From NCBI RefSeq assembly GCF_019100565.1, contig NZ_JAHRID010000010.1, forward strand, positions 79,026-143,025: a DNA stretch of 64,000 bases, read 5' to 3'. A program made the position numbers and the translations under genes. This document shows positions 1-9,232 of the stretch, in pieces. Position 1 is the stretch's first letter. The number at the start of each line of letters is the position of its first letter. The notes under the pieces were generated by a model. The model searched no databases. It saw only the letters and a list, made by a program, of their open reading frames with translations, and had not been told where the DNA came from. The DNA is from Arsukibacterium indicum. GTDB lineage: Bacteria > Pseudomonadota > Gammaproteobacteria > Enterobacterales > Alteromonadaceae.

Positions 1-375
1 CTGCATGCTCATGCCCTGCACCTTAAGTAAAAAGTCGGCATGGGGTTTGAACAAGTTGGCATCGACCTGGTAATGACTCTGCACATGCTCTGCAGCCAAA
101 ATAGGCTGTCCGGCGGCAACTTTACCAATTAATGGCAAGCCCAGTTGTTCAGGTTCATTTTCATCTTCGAGTAACCGAATGCCACGAGAGGTACCAGGCA
201 TCATGGCCAGCACCCCTTTTTTAGCCAGCGCTTTTAAATGCTCTTCTGCTGCATTAGCTGACTTAAAGCCCAATTGACTAGCTATTTCAGCGCGGGTAGG
301 AGGCATGCCGGTTTCAGCCTGATAATCTTTAATAAGTTGCAAAATTTCTGCCTGACGAGGCGTAAGTGGTCTCAT
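1..375 (-). CDS. lexA: LexA SOS repressor (N-terminal part; runs off the window)
   Basis: Only the first 125 codons are in the window; the gene continues beyond base 1. LexA represses SOS genes and cleaves itself when RecA filaments form. The N-terminal winged helix reads [12 protein letters not shown] with [11 protein letters not shown] and the [14 protein letters not shown] recognition region, very close to the E. coli protein. The self-cleavage Ala-Gly is visible in GKVAAGQP, and the catalytic serine lies in VQGMSM (about residue 123) just inside the window edge; the catalytic lysine is outside. The gene is divergent from plsB, as in enterobacteria. Two SOS boxes sit just upstream, so autoregulation is expected. 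Confidence 0.95.
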   Translation of the reverse strand, partial: MRPLTPRQAEILQLIKDYQAETGMPPTRAEIASQLGFKSANAAEEHLKALAKKGVLAMMPGTSRGIRLLEDENEPEQLGLPLIGKVAAGQPILAAEHVQSHYQVDANLFKPHADFLLKVQGMSMQ

Positions 376-379
376 AATG

Positions 380-395
380 CTGGCTACCTATACAG
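380..395 (-). promoter_or_regulatory. SOS (LexA) box 2, one half-site degenerate
   Basis: On the minus strand this reads CTGTATAGGTAGCCAG. The left half is perfect and the right half is CCAG instead of ACAG. It starts 22 bases after box 1 in the direction of lexA, about the 21-base tandem spacing of the E. coli lexA operator, whose second box also ends in CCAG. It ends 5 bases from the lexA start codon. Confidence 0.8.
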
Positions 396-401
396 TGAAT
401 A

Positions 402-417
402 CTGTGAGTATATACAG
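402..417 (-). promoter_or_regulatory. SOS (LexA) box 1, perfect
   Basis: On the minus strand this reads CTGTATATACTCACAG, a perfect CTGT-N8-ACAG LexA site. To my memory it is the same as the first lexA box of E. coli. It lies 27 bases upstream of the lexA start codon and about 100 bases upstream of plsB. Confidence 0.93.
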
Positions 418-515
418 GCTTTTGGCAATTGCCAACTTTTTGTCTGCACGACAAATTTGCCAGCTTTCGCTTCCATGATATTCTTGTAGGTCTGTGATTC
501 AGCGCCGGTATTGTT

Positions 516-2975
516 ATGTTTTCTTTGTTATCGTTGTTTACCGCCTTACTAAAATGGCCATTGCGGCTTCTGGTAAAATTTAAAATTGTGCCCGATAACA
601 CCGTCACTGAGTTGGCGTTGGATCTTAACCGGCCTGTTTTTTACATTTGTCATACCGAGTCGGCCAGTGATTTGGCGACCCTGCGCCGGGTTTGTCAGAA
701 ACTTGAGCTGCCAGATCCGCTGGTCCCTGTTGCCCTTGATGGGCAGCAACTGGCACGTACCTTGTTTCTGGTAAAACCGCATAGTGTTATCGGCGGCAGA
801 CGGAAAACCCGCGCGCTGGCGCAGGGTCAGCAATTACTGCAGCTGCATTTAGCAAATCCTGAGCTGGATGCCCAGCTGGTGCCGGTTGCTATTTTATGGG
901 GACGGGCGCCCGGCAAAGAAAACAGCATTAAATGGTTGCTTGGCGAAGCAAACGCCCCCCACTGGCTGGCAAAAATGTTAATTGTGCTGGTATCTGGCCG
1001 CCACACGCTGGTTCGGTTAAGCCGCGCCGTATCACTTAATCAGATGGCGGCGCAGTTTGGCGATAAAACAGACACGGCCCACAAACTGCTTAGAATGTCC
1101 CGCTTTCACTTTTACCGGCAAAAACTGGCGGCAACCGGACCGAAGCTGGTCAACCGCAGTCAGCTGTTTAATTCGTTACTGGCATCGCCGGCATTAAAGC
1201 AGGCAATAGAAGATGAAGCCCGCAGTAAAAAAGTCTCGATTAAAGTGGCGCGGAATGAAGCCCATAAGTTGCTGCAGGAAATTGCCGCTGATTACCGCGA
1301 GTCGACGTTAAGAGTTGGCGACAGAGTACTGAGCTGGCTCTGGAAAAAACTGTATAGTGGTATCAAAATTAATAATGCCGATATGCTGCGGGATCTGGCG
1401 CAGAAGGGTCACGAAATTGTCTACGTACCCTGTCATCGCAGCCATATGGATTACCTGCTGCTAAGTTACGTTATTTATCATCAGGGATTGGTGCCTCCAC
1501 ATATCGCGGCAGGCATAAATTTAAATTTTTTCCCGGCAGGTACCATATTCCGTCGGGGCGGCGCATTTTTTATCCGGCGTAGTTTTAGCGGCAACAAACT
1601 GTATTCGGCTGTGTTTCGCGAATACCTGAGCCAGCTATTTAGCAAAGGATATGCTGTGAAGTATTACTCTGAGGGTGGCCGCAGCCGCACCGGCCGGTTA
1701 TTACAGCCAAAAACCGGCATGCTGGCAATGACAGTGCAATCGATGTTGCGGGGTATAGAACGCCCGGTAACGCTGGTTCCGGTTTATCTGGGCTATGAGC
1801 ATGTCATGGAAGTCAGCACCTATGTCAATGAGCTGCAGGGTTCCGGCAAAAAAAAGGAGTCAATTGGCGGCGTCCTGAAAGCTATCCGGAATTTACGTGA
1901 TTACGGCTACGGTTATGTTAATTTTGGTGAGCCCATACAGCTTAACCAGTATTTGAATCAACAAGTAACTGACTGGAAAAGCAATATTCATCCACTGGAA
2001 GTGCAAAAACCTAACTGGTTAAACCCGCTGGTTGCCAAGCTGGCAAATCAGGTAATGCAACATATTAATCAGGCTGCGGCCCTGAATGCCACCAATCTTA
2101 TCGCACTAAGTATTCTGGCCACAGATAAACACATCATGACCCGGGATGAATTAAGCCAACAGCTCGATTTGTATCTTAGTTTGCAACGGCAGGTGCCATA
2201 CCACCCTCATGTCAGTCTGCCGGAAAACGATGCAGATGGCCTGATCAGCCATGCTCTGTCGTTACAGAAAGTGCAAAGCAGCACCGATGGTTTTGGCGAA
2301 CTGATTAGCCTAAGTGACGAACACAGTGTGTTAGCAAGCTATTACCGCAATAATATCCTGCATTTATTTATGCTGCCGTCACTGCTAGCTTGTGCAGTCT
2401 TGCATCATCGCAGCATCAGCAGACAACAGTTACTGAGTTACATTGAGCAATTGTATCCATTATTACGGGCGGAATTATTTTTATATGTCAGCTCATTACA
2501 GACTTACTGTCAGGCACTGCTGCAGTTTATGACCGAGCAGGGTATCATTGAATGTAACGGCGACACCTACTGCGCACCACCCCAGCAAAGCCGGCAGTAT
2601 TATCAGTTGAGCCTACTGGCACATAATGCCGGAGATACGCTGCAGCGTTATGCAATAGTGCTTAATTTAATTCAGGCGCAGGGGCCGCTGAGTCGCCCAG
2701 ACCTTGAAAAACGTAGCCATCTGCTGGCACAGCGCTTACTGAACCTGCATGGTATTATCGCACCTGAATATTATGACAAAGGGTTATTTACCACCTTAAT
2801 CAACGCCTTAAAAGAATCGGGTTTAAGCCATACCAACAGCGAAAGCCAGGTTTGCAGTACTGATCGCCTCGGCCAGCTGAGCCAGGTCGTCAATACCCTG
2901 CTTCGCAATGACATTTTACAGAGTCTGCAAAGTATTGTGCCACAGCAGGATAACGGACACGACGCTAATGGTTAA
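516..2975 (+). CDS. plsB: Glycerol-3-phosphate 1-O-acyltransferase PlsB
   Basis: Inner-membrane enzyme that acylates sn-glycerol-3-phosphate at position 1, the first step of phospholipid synthesis. It is 819 residues, against 807 in E. coli. The catalytic HX4D box is H307-RSHM-D312, followed by the block [17 protein letters not shown], the [13 protein letters not shown] motif and the [11 protein letters not shown] substrate-binding motif, so all acyltransferase blocks are present. The N-terminus ([16 protein letters not shown]) aligns with the start of E. coli PlsB, which supports the ATG even though the ribosome site is weak. The gene is divergent from lexA and overlaps tesB tail to tail by 4 bases. 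Confidence 0.96.
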   Translation: MFSLLSLFTALLKWPLRLLVKFKIVPDNTVTELALDLNRPVFYICHTESASDLATLRRVCQKLELPDPLVPVALDGQQLARTLFLVKPHSVIGGRRKTRALAQGQQLLQLHLANPELDAQLVPVAILWGRAPGKENSIKWLLGEANAPHWLAKMLIVLVSGRHTLVRLSRAVSLNQMAAQFGDKTDTAHKLLRMSRFHFYRQKLAATGPKLVNRSQLFNSLLASPALKQAIEDEARSKKVSIKVARNEAHKLLQEIAADYRESTLRVGDRVLSWLWKKLYSGIKINNADMLRDLAQKGHEIVYVPCHRSHMDYLLLSYVIYHQGLVPPHIAAGINLNFFPAGTIFRRGGAFFIRRSFSGNKLYSAVFREYLSQLFSKGYAVKYYSEGGRSRTGRLLQPKTGMLAMTVQSMLRGIERPVTLVPVYLGYEHVMEVSTYVNELQGSGKKKESIGGVLKAIRNLRDYGYGYVNFGEPIQLNQYLNQQVTDWKSNIHPLEVQKPNWLNPLVAKLANQVMQHINQAAALNATNLIALSILATDKHIMTRDELSQQLDLYLSLQRQVPYHPHVSLPENDADGLISHALSLQKVQSSTDGFGELISLSDEHSVLASYYRNNILHLFMLPSLLACAVLHHRSISRQQLLSYIEQLYPLLRAELFLYVSSLQTYCQALLQFMTEQGIIECNGDTYCAPPQQSRQYYQLSLLAHNAGDTLQRYAIVLNLIQAQGPLSRPDLEKRSHLLAQRLLNLHGIIAPEYYDKGLFTTLINALKESGLSHTNSESQVCSTDRLGQLSQVVNTLLRNDILQSLQSIVPQQDNGHDANG

Positions 2976-3841
2976 CGGGCCTGTGCATACTGGCGAATAA
3001 CACCTTCCTGAATGGTTGAGGCAACCAGCTCACCACTGCGATTAAAAAACTGCCCTCGCACCAGGCCACGACCGCCGCTGGCCCGAGGGCTGTCTACAGC
3101 ATACAGTAACCAGTCATCGAACCGGAAGTCCTGATGAAACCACATGGCATGATCAATAGTGGCCACCTGCATATTTGCCGCCATAAACGATGCGCCATGA
3201 GGCTGCAGCGCCGTTGGCAGGAAGTTAAAATCTGAAGCATAAGCTAATAAGTATTTGTGCACCCGGATATCGTCTGGCATGTTGCCATTCGCTCTGAACC
3301 AGACATAACGTTTTGGCGCGCTGACTTGCGGCTGAAACGGATTCTGAAAATCGACCGGCCGCATTTCAATAGGCTTTTCACAAATAAACTTGCTGCGTAA
3401 ACTTTCCGGGATCAAAGAAGCATGTTGCTGATAAAACGCCAGATCAGACACCAGCTCATCCGGGCCTGGCACTTCCGGCATTGGATCGTAGTGACTAAAA
3501 CCCTGCTCTTGCGTCTGGAAAGACGCCGTCATGTAAAAAATCGGTTTACCATACTGAATAGCACTAACCCGGCGGGTGCTGAAGCTTTTACCGTCACGGA
3601 TATTTTCAACCTCGTACACTATTGGTTTTGCCGCATCGCCCGGCCTTAGAAAGTAAGAGTGAAAAGAATGAACTTTACGCTCTTCAGTCAGGGTTTCTTT
3701 TGCTGCTGACAGCGCTTGCCCCATTACCTGGCCGCCGAAAACGGCTTTAAAGCCTAAATCCTGACTTTGTCCTCGGTACAGCCCCAGTTCAATGGTTTCC
3801 AGTTTTAACAATGACAACAAATTCTCTAATACCTGACTCAT
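2972..3841 (-). CDS. tesB: Acyl-CoA thioesterase II, TesB family
   Basis: Cytosolic thioesterase that hydrolyses medium- and long-chain acyl-CoA to free fatty acid and CoA. At 289 residues it matches the usual TesB length and shows the double hot-dog layout. N-terminal hot-dog landmarks include [13 protein letters not shown] and [11 protein letters not shown]; the C-terminal one has [19 protein letters not shown] and RGLVRGQFF. The Asp (in IDHAMW), the Thr (in AST) and the Gln (in IQEG) of the TesB catalytic network can be placed by eye. It is convergent with plsB, so both neighbours deal with acyl chains, but they cannot share a transcript. Confidence 0.93.
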   Translation of the reverse strand: MSQVLENLLSLLKLETIELGLYRGQSQDLGFKAVFGGQVMGQALSAAKETLTEERKVHSFHSYFLRPGDAAKPIVYEVENIRDGKSFSTRRVSAIQYGKPIFYMTASFQTQEQGFSHYDPMPEVPGPDELVSDLAFYQQHASLIPESLRSKFICEKPIEMRPVDFQNPFQPQVSAPKRYVWFRANGNMPDDIRVHKYLLAYASDFNFLPTALQPHGASFMAANMQVATIDHAMWFHQDFRFDDWLLYAVDSPRASGGRGLVRGQFFNRSGELVASTIQEGVIRQYAQAR

Positions 3842-3905
3842 CCGGCGGTCCTTTTGCTACACTTGGCACTTTCTATTCTGCCGCAAAGCAAGGTACCTGG
3901 CAAAG

Positions 3906-4364
3906 ATGAACTACTGGTTATTTAAAACAGAACCGGATGAATGCAGTATCGACGACTTTGCTAATGCACCCGATACACCAATAGTCTGGGAAGGCGTTCG
4001 CAATTATCAGGCCAGAAACTTTCTGCGTGATGATGTTGCCGTTGGCGACGAGGTATTTATTTATCACTCCAGTTGCAAAGACATTGGTATTGCCGGTATT
4101 GCCCGGGTGGTCAGGGCTGCCTATCCTGATCCCAGCCAGTTTAACCCTTGCAGCATTTATTTTGACCCCAAATCTTCACCCGACAATCCCCGCTGGGTAG
4201 CGGTAGATTTAGTGTATGCCAGCAAGCTGGTTCAACTCATCCGACTGGACAAACTTAAAAGTTTAGCTAATCTGACAGAGTTGCCGTTGGTACGCAAAGG
4301 CAACAGACTTTCTGTTATGCCTGTTACCTGCGCCCAATGGCAAACCATTTTAGCGCTTTGCTGA
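3906..4364 (+). CDS. EVE domain protein (thymocyte nuclear protein 1-like)
   Basis: A 152-residue single-domain protein of the EVE family (PUA/YTH-like superfamily). Family hallmarks are the opening MNYWLFKTEPDE, VWEGVRNYQARNFLRDD, VGDEVFIYHS and the closing LVRKGNRLSVMPVT. EVE domains are thought to bind modified nucleotides in DNA or RNA; no specific target is established for this bacterial housekeeping version. It is divergent from tesB with a 64-base gap that must hold both promoters. No restriction genes are nearby, so a defence role is not indicated here. Confidence 0.9.
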   Translation: MNYWLFKTEPDECSIDDFANAPDTPIVWEGVRNYQARNFLRDDVAVGDEVFIYHSSCKDIGIAGIARVVRAAYPDPSQFNPCSIYFDPKSSPDNPRWVAVDLVYASKLVQLIRLDKLKSLANLTELPLVRKGNRLSVMPVTCAQWQTILALC

Positions 4365-4413
4365 CTGGCCTGACTGAACCCCGAAACATAGATCCATGTA
4401 GTTGGAGCCAGGT

Positions 4414-4644
4414 ATGATTCACGAGCGGCGCCAGACGGATAAGGATATGCATTATTTCTGGGACGAACTCAATTTAGCGCAGAAATTTTCTGTTGCTAAG
4501 TTGCAGCGATTCGGCTATGAGTTACGGTTTGTCCGGCAACAAGACAGCCACAAGGTGGCAGTGCTGTTTGCTGGTGATAAAATGGCAGCGATAGACCATG
4601 ACGGTCAGATTGATACAGAGCCTAAAGTTGTTGTCCGGCATTGA
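4414..4644 (+). CDS. Small conserved-looking protein of unknown function (76 aa)
   Basis: I do not recognise a named family. The ATG at 4414 is preferred over an in-frame TTG at 4402 because GGAG at 4404-4407 sits 6 bases upstream of the ATG. The protein is soluble and has no signal peptide. It opens with MIHERRQTDKD, has an aromatic YFWDELNLAQKF segment, and a predicted beta-rich second half (YELRFVRQ, KVAVLFAGDKMAAI). It follows the EVE gene on the same strand after 49 bases and is followed by a clear terminator, so the two probably form a short transcription unit. Confidence 0.7.
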   Translation: MIHERRQTDKDMHYFWDELNLAQKFSVAKLQRFGYELRFVRQQDSHKVAVLFAGDKMAAIDHDGQIDTEPKVVVRH

Positions 4645-4737
4645 TTCCAGCCTGATACAACCTTGCCATCACAGTGGTATCACACAGTAACAATTCAGCC
4701 TCTGGCCGTTACTAATAAAAGTGATAGTTAGCAAATA

Positions 4738-4761
4738 GCCGGCATTAGCCGGCTTTTTTTT
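4738..4761 (+). terminator. Rho-independent terminator
   Basis: The perfect 6-bp stem GCCGGC/GCCGGC with an ATTA loop is followed by eight T residues. It ends the EVE and small-protein unit and lies 94 bases after the stop at 4644. The A-poor upstream side suggests it works mainly in the plus direction, although it also separates the convergent DUF885 gene. Confidence 0.88.
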
Positions 4762-4777
4762 GCAATGCCAATCCCAA

Positions 4778-6511
4778 CTATTTTGCCAACTCTGCTGTAA
4801 TGTAGGCGGCAACCTGTTTTTCCAGCACAGCCAGTGGCACACTGCCGTTGCTTAGCACCACATCGTGAAACTGGCGAATATTAAATTTGCTGCCTAGTTG
4901 CTGCTCTGCCTCAGTCCGCAGCCGTCTGATGGTCAGCTCCCCTAATTTGTATGACAACGCCTGCGCTGGCCAGCTGATATAGCGGTCTATTTCTGTGGTA
5001 ACATTGTGCATCGATAACGCGGTGTTTTCGGCCAGAAAATCAATAGCCTGCTGCCTGCTCCAGCCCATACTGTGCATACCGGTGTCGACCACCAGCCGGG
5101 CTGCCCGCCACATTTCATAGGTCAGACGGCCAAAGTCGGCATAAGGGTCGTCATAAAAGCCCATCTCAAGCCCCAGATACTCTGCGTATAAACCCCAGCC
5201 TTCACCAAAAGCCGAGGTATAAAAGCTGCGACGGTAGTCAGGCAGGCTCTGTTGCTCACGGGCCAGAGAAATTTGCAAATGATGACCCGGCACCGCTTCG
5301 TGCAACGTTAATGCTGGCATCTCATATAGGGGACGGCGGTTAAGCGCGTAGGTGTTTACCCAGTAAAAACCGGCCTGATCATCCCGTGACGCACCGGCGT
5401 AGCGGCCAGTGGTATACTTGGGAGCAATTTCTGCTGGCACTGGCACCACACCATATGGTGTGCGCGGTAAGGTTTTAAACAAACGCGGTAGCTCGGCATC
5501 AGCTTTTTTAGATAACCAGGCAGCGTAGCGCAGTAACTCCTGTTCAGACTGCGGGTAAAACTGCGGATCAGTGCGTAAAAACTGAATAAAGTCGGCAAAA
5601 GAGCCGGCAAACTCCAGTTGGTCAATTATGGCCTGCATTTGGGCCCGAATCCGTTTTACCTCGGCTAAACCGGTTTCATGTACCTGGCGCGGGCTTAACT
5701 GCAATGTAGTATAGTGCTCCAGCCTGTTCTGGTAAAATGCGGCGCCGTCTGGCAACGCACTGGCAGCAATAGTGGTGCGGGCACCGGGAATATAATGCTG
5801 CACCATAAAATCGTAAAACGCCTGATATGCAGGGTTAACATCGTTAACGATTATCTGTTGGGCACGGGCCTGCAGCTGTTGCCACTTATCCTCAGTTATT
5901 GAGTCCGGTTTCAACGCAAATGGCCGGTAAAATACACTGGCACTCATGTCTTCGGTGATGTATGAGATGATACTCTTCTCAAAGCCAGCCAGTACTGCTT
6001 TGGGCTGGGTGATCCCGCTAACCAGGCCTTGCCGCATCCAGTCCGTTTGCTGCTGCATATACAAAGGCACCGTCGCCAGCTTTTTCAGGTAATTTTCATA
6101 ATCATCAAGCTGACGCAAACCGCTGCGCTGTAACATCATCGCGACAGAGGTATGAAAACCCGACTCTGAAGTCAGCGGCGTCAGGTGTGCATTAAACCGG
6201 TACTCATCAATCTGATCCGCCAACCGGTATTGCAGTATCGCAAGGTTAATCTGGTTCTGTTCTGACAGCTGCGATGCATCAACCTGCATTAATTGCTGTT
6301 GCCAGGCGGTTCGTTGTTGCTGGCGGGCACTTAGCGCAGCGGGCGACATATCAGGTAACCGGTCTGGTTCGCTTGCAGTTAGCCTTGTTTCAGCCTGCCA
6401 GACTTGCTCAGCCAGTTGGCTGAAGCGCTGATCGGCATCTTGTTGCGATGGTATCACGGTACAGCCAGTCAACATGGCCGCTAATACAATCAGAGTAAGC
6501 ATATTTCGCAT
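4778..6511 (-). CDS. DUF885 family lipoprotein, putative metallopeptidase-like
   Basis: A 577-residue protein of the DUF885 family. The open frame reaches further upstream, but the start at 6511 is chosen because it has a ribosome site (GGAAGGAA) and gives a lipoprotein signal, LIVLAAMLTGC, with the lipidated Cys at residue 17. The +2 residue is Thr, so outer-membrane sorting is likely. The family motif HEAVPGHHLQ is near residue 404, and GEGWGLYAEYLG follows, resembling the metal-binding region of gluzincin peptidases. Members are annotated as putative carboxypeptidase-like enzymes, but substrate and activity here are unknown. It is divergent from a diguanylate cyclase. Confidence 0.88.
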   Translation of the reverse strand: MRNMLTLIVLAAMLTGCTVIPSQQDADQRFSQLAEQVWQAETRLTASEPDRLPDMSPAALSARQQQRTAWQQQLMQVDASQLSEQNQINLAILQYRLADQIDEYRFNAHLTPLTSESGFHTSVAMMLQRSGLRQLDDYENYLKKLATVPLYMQQQTDWMRQGLVSGITQPKAVLAGFEKSIISYITEDMSASVFYRPFALKPDSITEDKWQQLQARAQQIIVNDVNPAYQAFYDFMVQHYIPGARTTIAASALPDGAAFYQNRLEHYTTLQLSPRQVHETGLAEVKRIRAQMQAIIDQLEFAGSFADFIQFLRTDPQFYPQSEQELLRYAAWLSKKADAELPRLFKTLPRTPYGVVPVPAEIAPKYTTGRYAGASRDDQAGFYWVNTYALNRRPLYEMPALTLHEAVPGHHLQISLAREQQSLPDYRRSFYTSAFGEGWGLYAEYLGLEMGFYDDPYADFGRLTYEMWRAARLVVDTGMHSMGWSRQQAIDFLAENTALSMHNVTTEIDRYISWPAQALSYKLGELTIRRLRTEAEQQLGSKFNIRQFHDVVLSNGSVPLAVLEKQVAAYITAELAK

Positions 6512-6665
6512 AAGGTTGTTCCTTCCGCTGGTCATGCCAACGATTGTACCCCGATTTACCGGGGAAGAAAGCCGCTTAAACTGACAAAACCGGCAGCTGA
6601 GCCGACTTTTTTCAGTCTGTTTGCCGCTATTTTCAGCGACTGAACGATTTTGTTTACATATCAGG

Positions 6666-6693
6666 TTGCCAGCAAGCCGGATTCGGTTACTAT
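6666..6693 (+). promoter_or_regulatory. Candidate sigma-70 promoter for the GGDEF gene
   Basis: TTGCCA at 6666-6671 and TACTAT at 6688-6693 are separated by 16 bases. The -10 overlaps an in-frame ATG at 6692, so if the promoter is real, translation must begin at the next in-frame ATG at 6746. Read by eye only. Confidence 0.4.
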
Positions 6694-6745
6694 GGGACCT
6701 GAAAATAATAATAAAGTGATTGGCTCCGGAGCTAAACATCGTCTT

Positions 6746-7768
6746 ATGAAGTACAAGGATTCGCTGCAACAAGCGCTGGAAAAAGCGGGCTTAGTAAAAG
6801 CTTTCCTGCAGCATAACCAACTTGCGATCCACCCGATCAACTATGCGGTGGTATACGACTATATAAGTGGTAACAACGCAGGTTTATGTCAGGCGATCGA
6901 ACAGAAACTTGCCAACAAAACGCCGCTGGACGATTTTATCATGGCGGAGTTGTATCAACGGTGGCTGGCCGACGAAAATGCCGAACAGGAACAGTTGTTG
7001 CAGGAAGTCGCCGGTATTGTTGGCCGCTTATCCGGCTATACCGATTTAGCAGCTGAAGCAACCGGTCAGTTTATTCAGCAACTTGAACAGCATTTAGACA
7101 ATTTAGCCGCAGCGCCTGTCAGGGCAGCCGACATTGCCGGCGTGATTAAGTCGCAGGCGCAGTCTTATCAGCTTCAGCAGCAACAGTTACATAACCAGCT
7201 CGACATGGCCAATAAACAAAGCCACCAGCTCCGCCATGAGCTTGAGCAGCTGAAATTGCAGCGGATGCAGGATCCGCTTACCGGCTTATACAACCGGATT
7301 GCCATGCAAAATCAGGTTGATCTCTGGTTAACCGAACAACCGGAACGCCGGATTGCCGCCATCGTTGTCGACATCGACCATTTCAGCCGTTTTAATCAGG
7401 ATTATGGCCAGACCATTGGCGATGTCATCTTAAGTAAAGTGGCACGTAAAGTAGGCAGCTATGTTCAGGCCAGCGGTATGCCAGTGCGCTCGGGTGGCGA
7501 AGAATTTTTATTACTGCTGCCTGACATTGATCTTCGAACCGCTAATGAAATTGCTGAGCAGGTACGCAAAGGGGTGGAAAAGCTGCGATTTGTATCATCC
7601 CGTGATAAAAAAAGCCTGCCCAAAGTCACCATTTCGCTCGGCGTAAGCCTGTATCAGGCCAAAGAAAACTGGTATCAGTTTCTGACCCGCAGCTCACAAG
7701 TGTTAAAACTGGCAAAAGAACGCGGCCGCAACCAGGTGGCTGACGAACTAATGTTGCAACCCGGCTGA
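6746..7768 (+). CDS. Diguanylate cyclase (GGDEF domain), soluble
   Basis: Predicted to make cyclic di-GMP from two GTP. The 340-residue protein has an N-terminal helical domain of about 150 residues (starting [15 protein letters not shown], with the segment [13 protein letters not shown] seen in a group of GGDEF proteins), a Gln-rich coiled coil (residues 150-175), and a C-terminal GGDEF domain. The active-site motif is SGGEEF near residue 249, so activity is likely. The RxxD inhibitory site is absent (GMPVR precedes the motif), so product inhibition is probably lost. There are no membrane segments. The start at 6746 fits the family; an upstream ATG at 6692 is less likely. Confidence 0.88.
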   Translation: MKYKDSLQQALEKAGLVKAFLQHNQLAIHPINYAVVYDYISGNNAGLCQAIEQKLANKTPLDDFIMAELYQRWLADENAEQEQLLQEVAGIVGRLSGYTDLAAEATGQFIQQLEQHLDNLAAAPVRAADIAGVIKSQAQSYQLQQQQLHNQLDMANKQSHQLRHELEQLKLQRMQDPLTGLYNRIAMQNQVDLWLTEQPERRIAAIVVDIDHFSRFNQDYGQTIGDVILSKVARKVGSYVQASGMPVRSGGEEFLLLLPDIDLRTANEIAEQVRKGVEKLRFVSSRDKKSLPKVTISLGVSLYQAKENWYQFLTRSSQVLKLAKERGRNQVADELMLQPG

Positions 7769-7865
7769 ACCTGCTGAAGTTTCCCCCGTATATAACCAGC
7801 AGTTGGCTACTGAGACCAATTCTTTTACACTAGCTTCTCTTTTTAGTGCTGAAACAGGCAACCTC

Positions 7866-8621
7866 ATGACTGAACCTAAACACGACACCACTCATTTCGG
7901 ATACAAAACAGTGGCCGCAGCTGACAAAGTTTCGCTGGTGGCTAATGTGTTTCATTCAGTTGCTGCCAAATACGACACTATGAATGACGTGATGTCATTG
8001 GGTATTCACCGCTTATGGAAGCGTTTCACTATTGATTGTAGTGGTGTCAGGCCTGGTCAGCATGTGCTGGACCTGGCAGGTGGCACCGGCGACATTGCGG
8101 CCTTATTCTCACGTCGGGTTGGTCCGACCGGCAAAGTGGTGTTAGCCGATATTAACGAATCAATGCTCAACGTTGGCCGCGATAAATTGCGTGATCTGGG
8201 GCTGATTAACAATATTGAATTTGTGCAGGCTAACGCCGAAGCGTTGCCTTTCGCTGATAACAGTTTTGACATTATCAGTATCGGCTTTGGCCTGAGAAAC
8301 GTTACCGACAAAGCCGCCGCATTAAAATCAATGTTCCGGGTATTAAAACCCGGTGGCCGCTTGCTGGTGCTGGAGTTTTCCAAACCTGAGCAGCAGTGGC
8401 TCAGTAAAGTTTATGATATGTATTCATTTAAGCTGCTGCCTGTGATGGGACAGTTAATTGCCAACGATAAAGAAAGTTACCAGTATCTGGCAGAATCTAT
8501 CAGGATGCATCCGGATCAGGAAACATTAAAAGCAATGATGGCCGATGCCGGCTTTGCTGAAGTCAGTTATCACAATCTGACTGGTGGTATTGTCGCCTTG
8601 CATCGCGGTTATAAATTCTGA
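7866..8621 (+). CDS. ubiE: Ubiquinone/menaquinone C-methyltransferase UbiE
   Basis: SAM-dependent methylase that acts at C2 of the benzoquinol ring in ubiquinone synthesis and on demethylmenaquinol. At 251 residues it equals the E. coli length. Motifs include [25 protein letters not shown], the SAM motif [10 protein letters not shown] near residues 67-76, and [10 protein letters not shown]. An upstream TTG at 7803 opens the frame, but the ATG at 7866 gives the family N-terminus, so it is used. It starts the ubiE-ubiJ-ubiB-tat run; the TGA shares one base with the ubiJ ATG, which suggests translational coupling. Confidence 0.96.
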   Translation: MTEPKHDTTHFGYKTVAAADKVSLVANVFHSVAAKYDTMNDVMSLGIHRLWKRFTIDCSGVRPGQHVLDLAGGTGDIAALFSRRVGPTGKVVLADINESMLNVGRDKLRDLGLINNIEFVQANAEALPFADNSFDIISIGFGLRNVTDKAAALKSMFRVLKPGGRLLVLEFSKPEQQWLSKVYDMYSFKLLPVMGQLIANDKESYQYLAESIRMHPDQETLKAMMADAGFAEVSYHNLTGGIVALHRGYKF

Positions 8622-9229
8622 TGTTCACAGCACTGTTACCACAACTACTTTGCGCCAGTGCCGAGCGCCTGTGCCAAAGCCTGATAAGTATGGATAATGG
8701 TGCAACTGAACGCCTTAAAAAATTGCAGGGCAAGCAACTGGCTTTTACTCTGCGGGAATTTAAACTCCGTATGGTGCTGACTGCCGGCTCTGATCGTTTA
8801 CTTTTTAATCAGCATAATGAAGCGGTTGATTGCGCGATCAGCACCGATTTGGCTAGTTTGCGGCAATTGCGGGATGCCAGCCAGCTTACCCGGCTAATTA
8901 AAGCCGATGCACTGCAGATAGAAGGTGATATTCAGGTCGCGCAGCAATACAGCTATTTTCTGCAAAGTCTGGATCCGGACTGGCAAGAGGCGTTATCTGG
9001 ATATGTTGGCGATGGCATGGCTCATAAAATAGCGCTAAGCATCAAACAACTTCAACGCTATTTACAGGAAAAAACCCGCTTAATAGAGCAAAGTGTGACG
9101 ATGCTGGCGCAGGATGAATTACTACTCACCCCCGGTAGCCTGGAAATGCAACAATTCAGCGAAGATGTCAGCGACCTCAGTGCCCGGGTAGCCCGGCTGA
9201 CAGCCAGCCTGCCCGGCCCCAAGGAGTAA
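8621..9229 (+). CDS. ubiJ: Ubiquinone biosynthesis accessory factor UbiJ (SCP2 domain)
   Basis: A 202-residue accessory protein that, with UbiK, helps hold lipid intermediates of the ubiquinone-making complex. It has an N-terminal SCP2-type lipid-binding fold (roughly residues 15-115, with the LKLQ/FTLREFKLRMVLTAG beta region) and a C-terminal helical part ending in a possible coiled coil (QQFSEDVSDLSARVARLTASL). The family is weakly conserved in sequence, so the call rests strongly on its position between ubiE and ubiB, the same as in E. coli (yigP). Confidence 0.9.
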   Translation: MFTALLPQLLCASAERLCQSLISMDNGATERLKKLQGKQLAFTLREFKLRMVLTAGSDRLLFNQHNEAVDCAISTDLASLRQLRDASQLTRLIKADALQIEGDIQVAQQYSYFLQSLDPDWQEALSGYVGDGMAHKIALSIKQLQRYLQEKTRLIEQSVTMLAQDELLLTPGSLEMQQFSEDVSDLSARVARLTASLPGPKE

Positions 9230-9232
9230 CAG

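Noticed and set aside
4738-4761. REP-like repeat because GCCGGC is duplicated
   Set aside because: The stem plus eight T residues is fully explained as a terminator.
6512-6772. N-terminal extension of the DUF885 gene up to 6772
   Set aside because: The extension is not hydrophobic or family-like, overlaps the divergent gene region, and the shorter start gives a proper lipobox and ribosome site.
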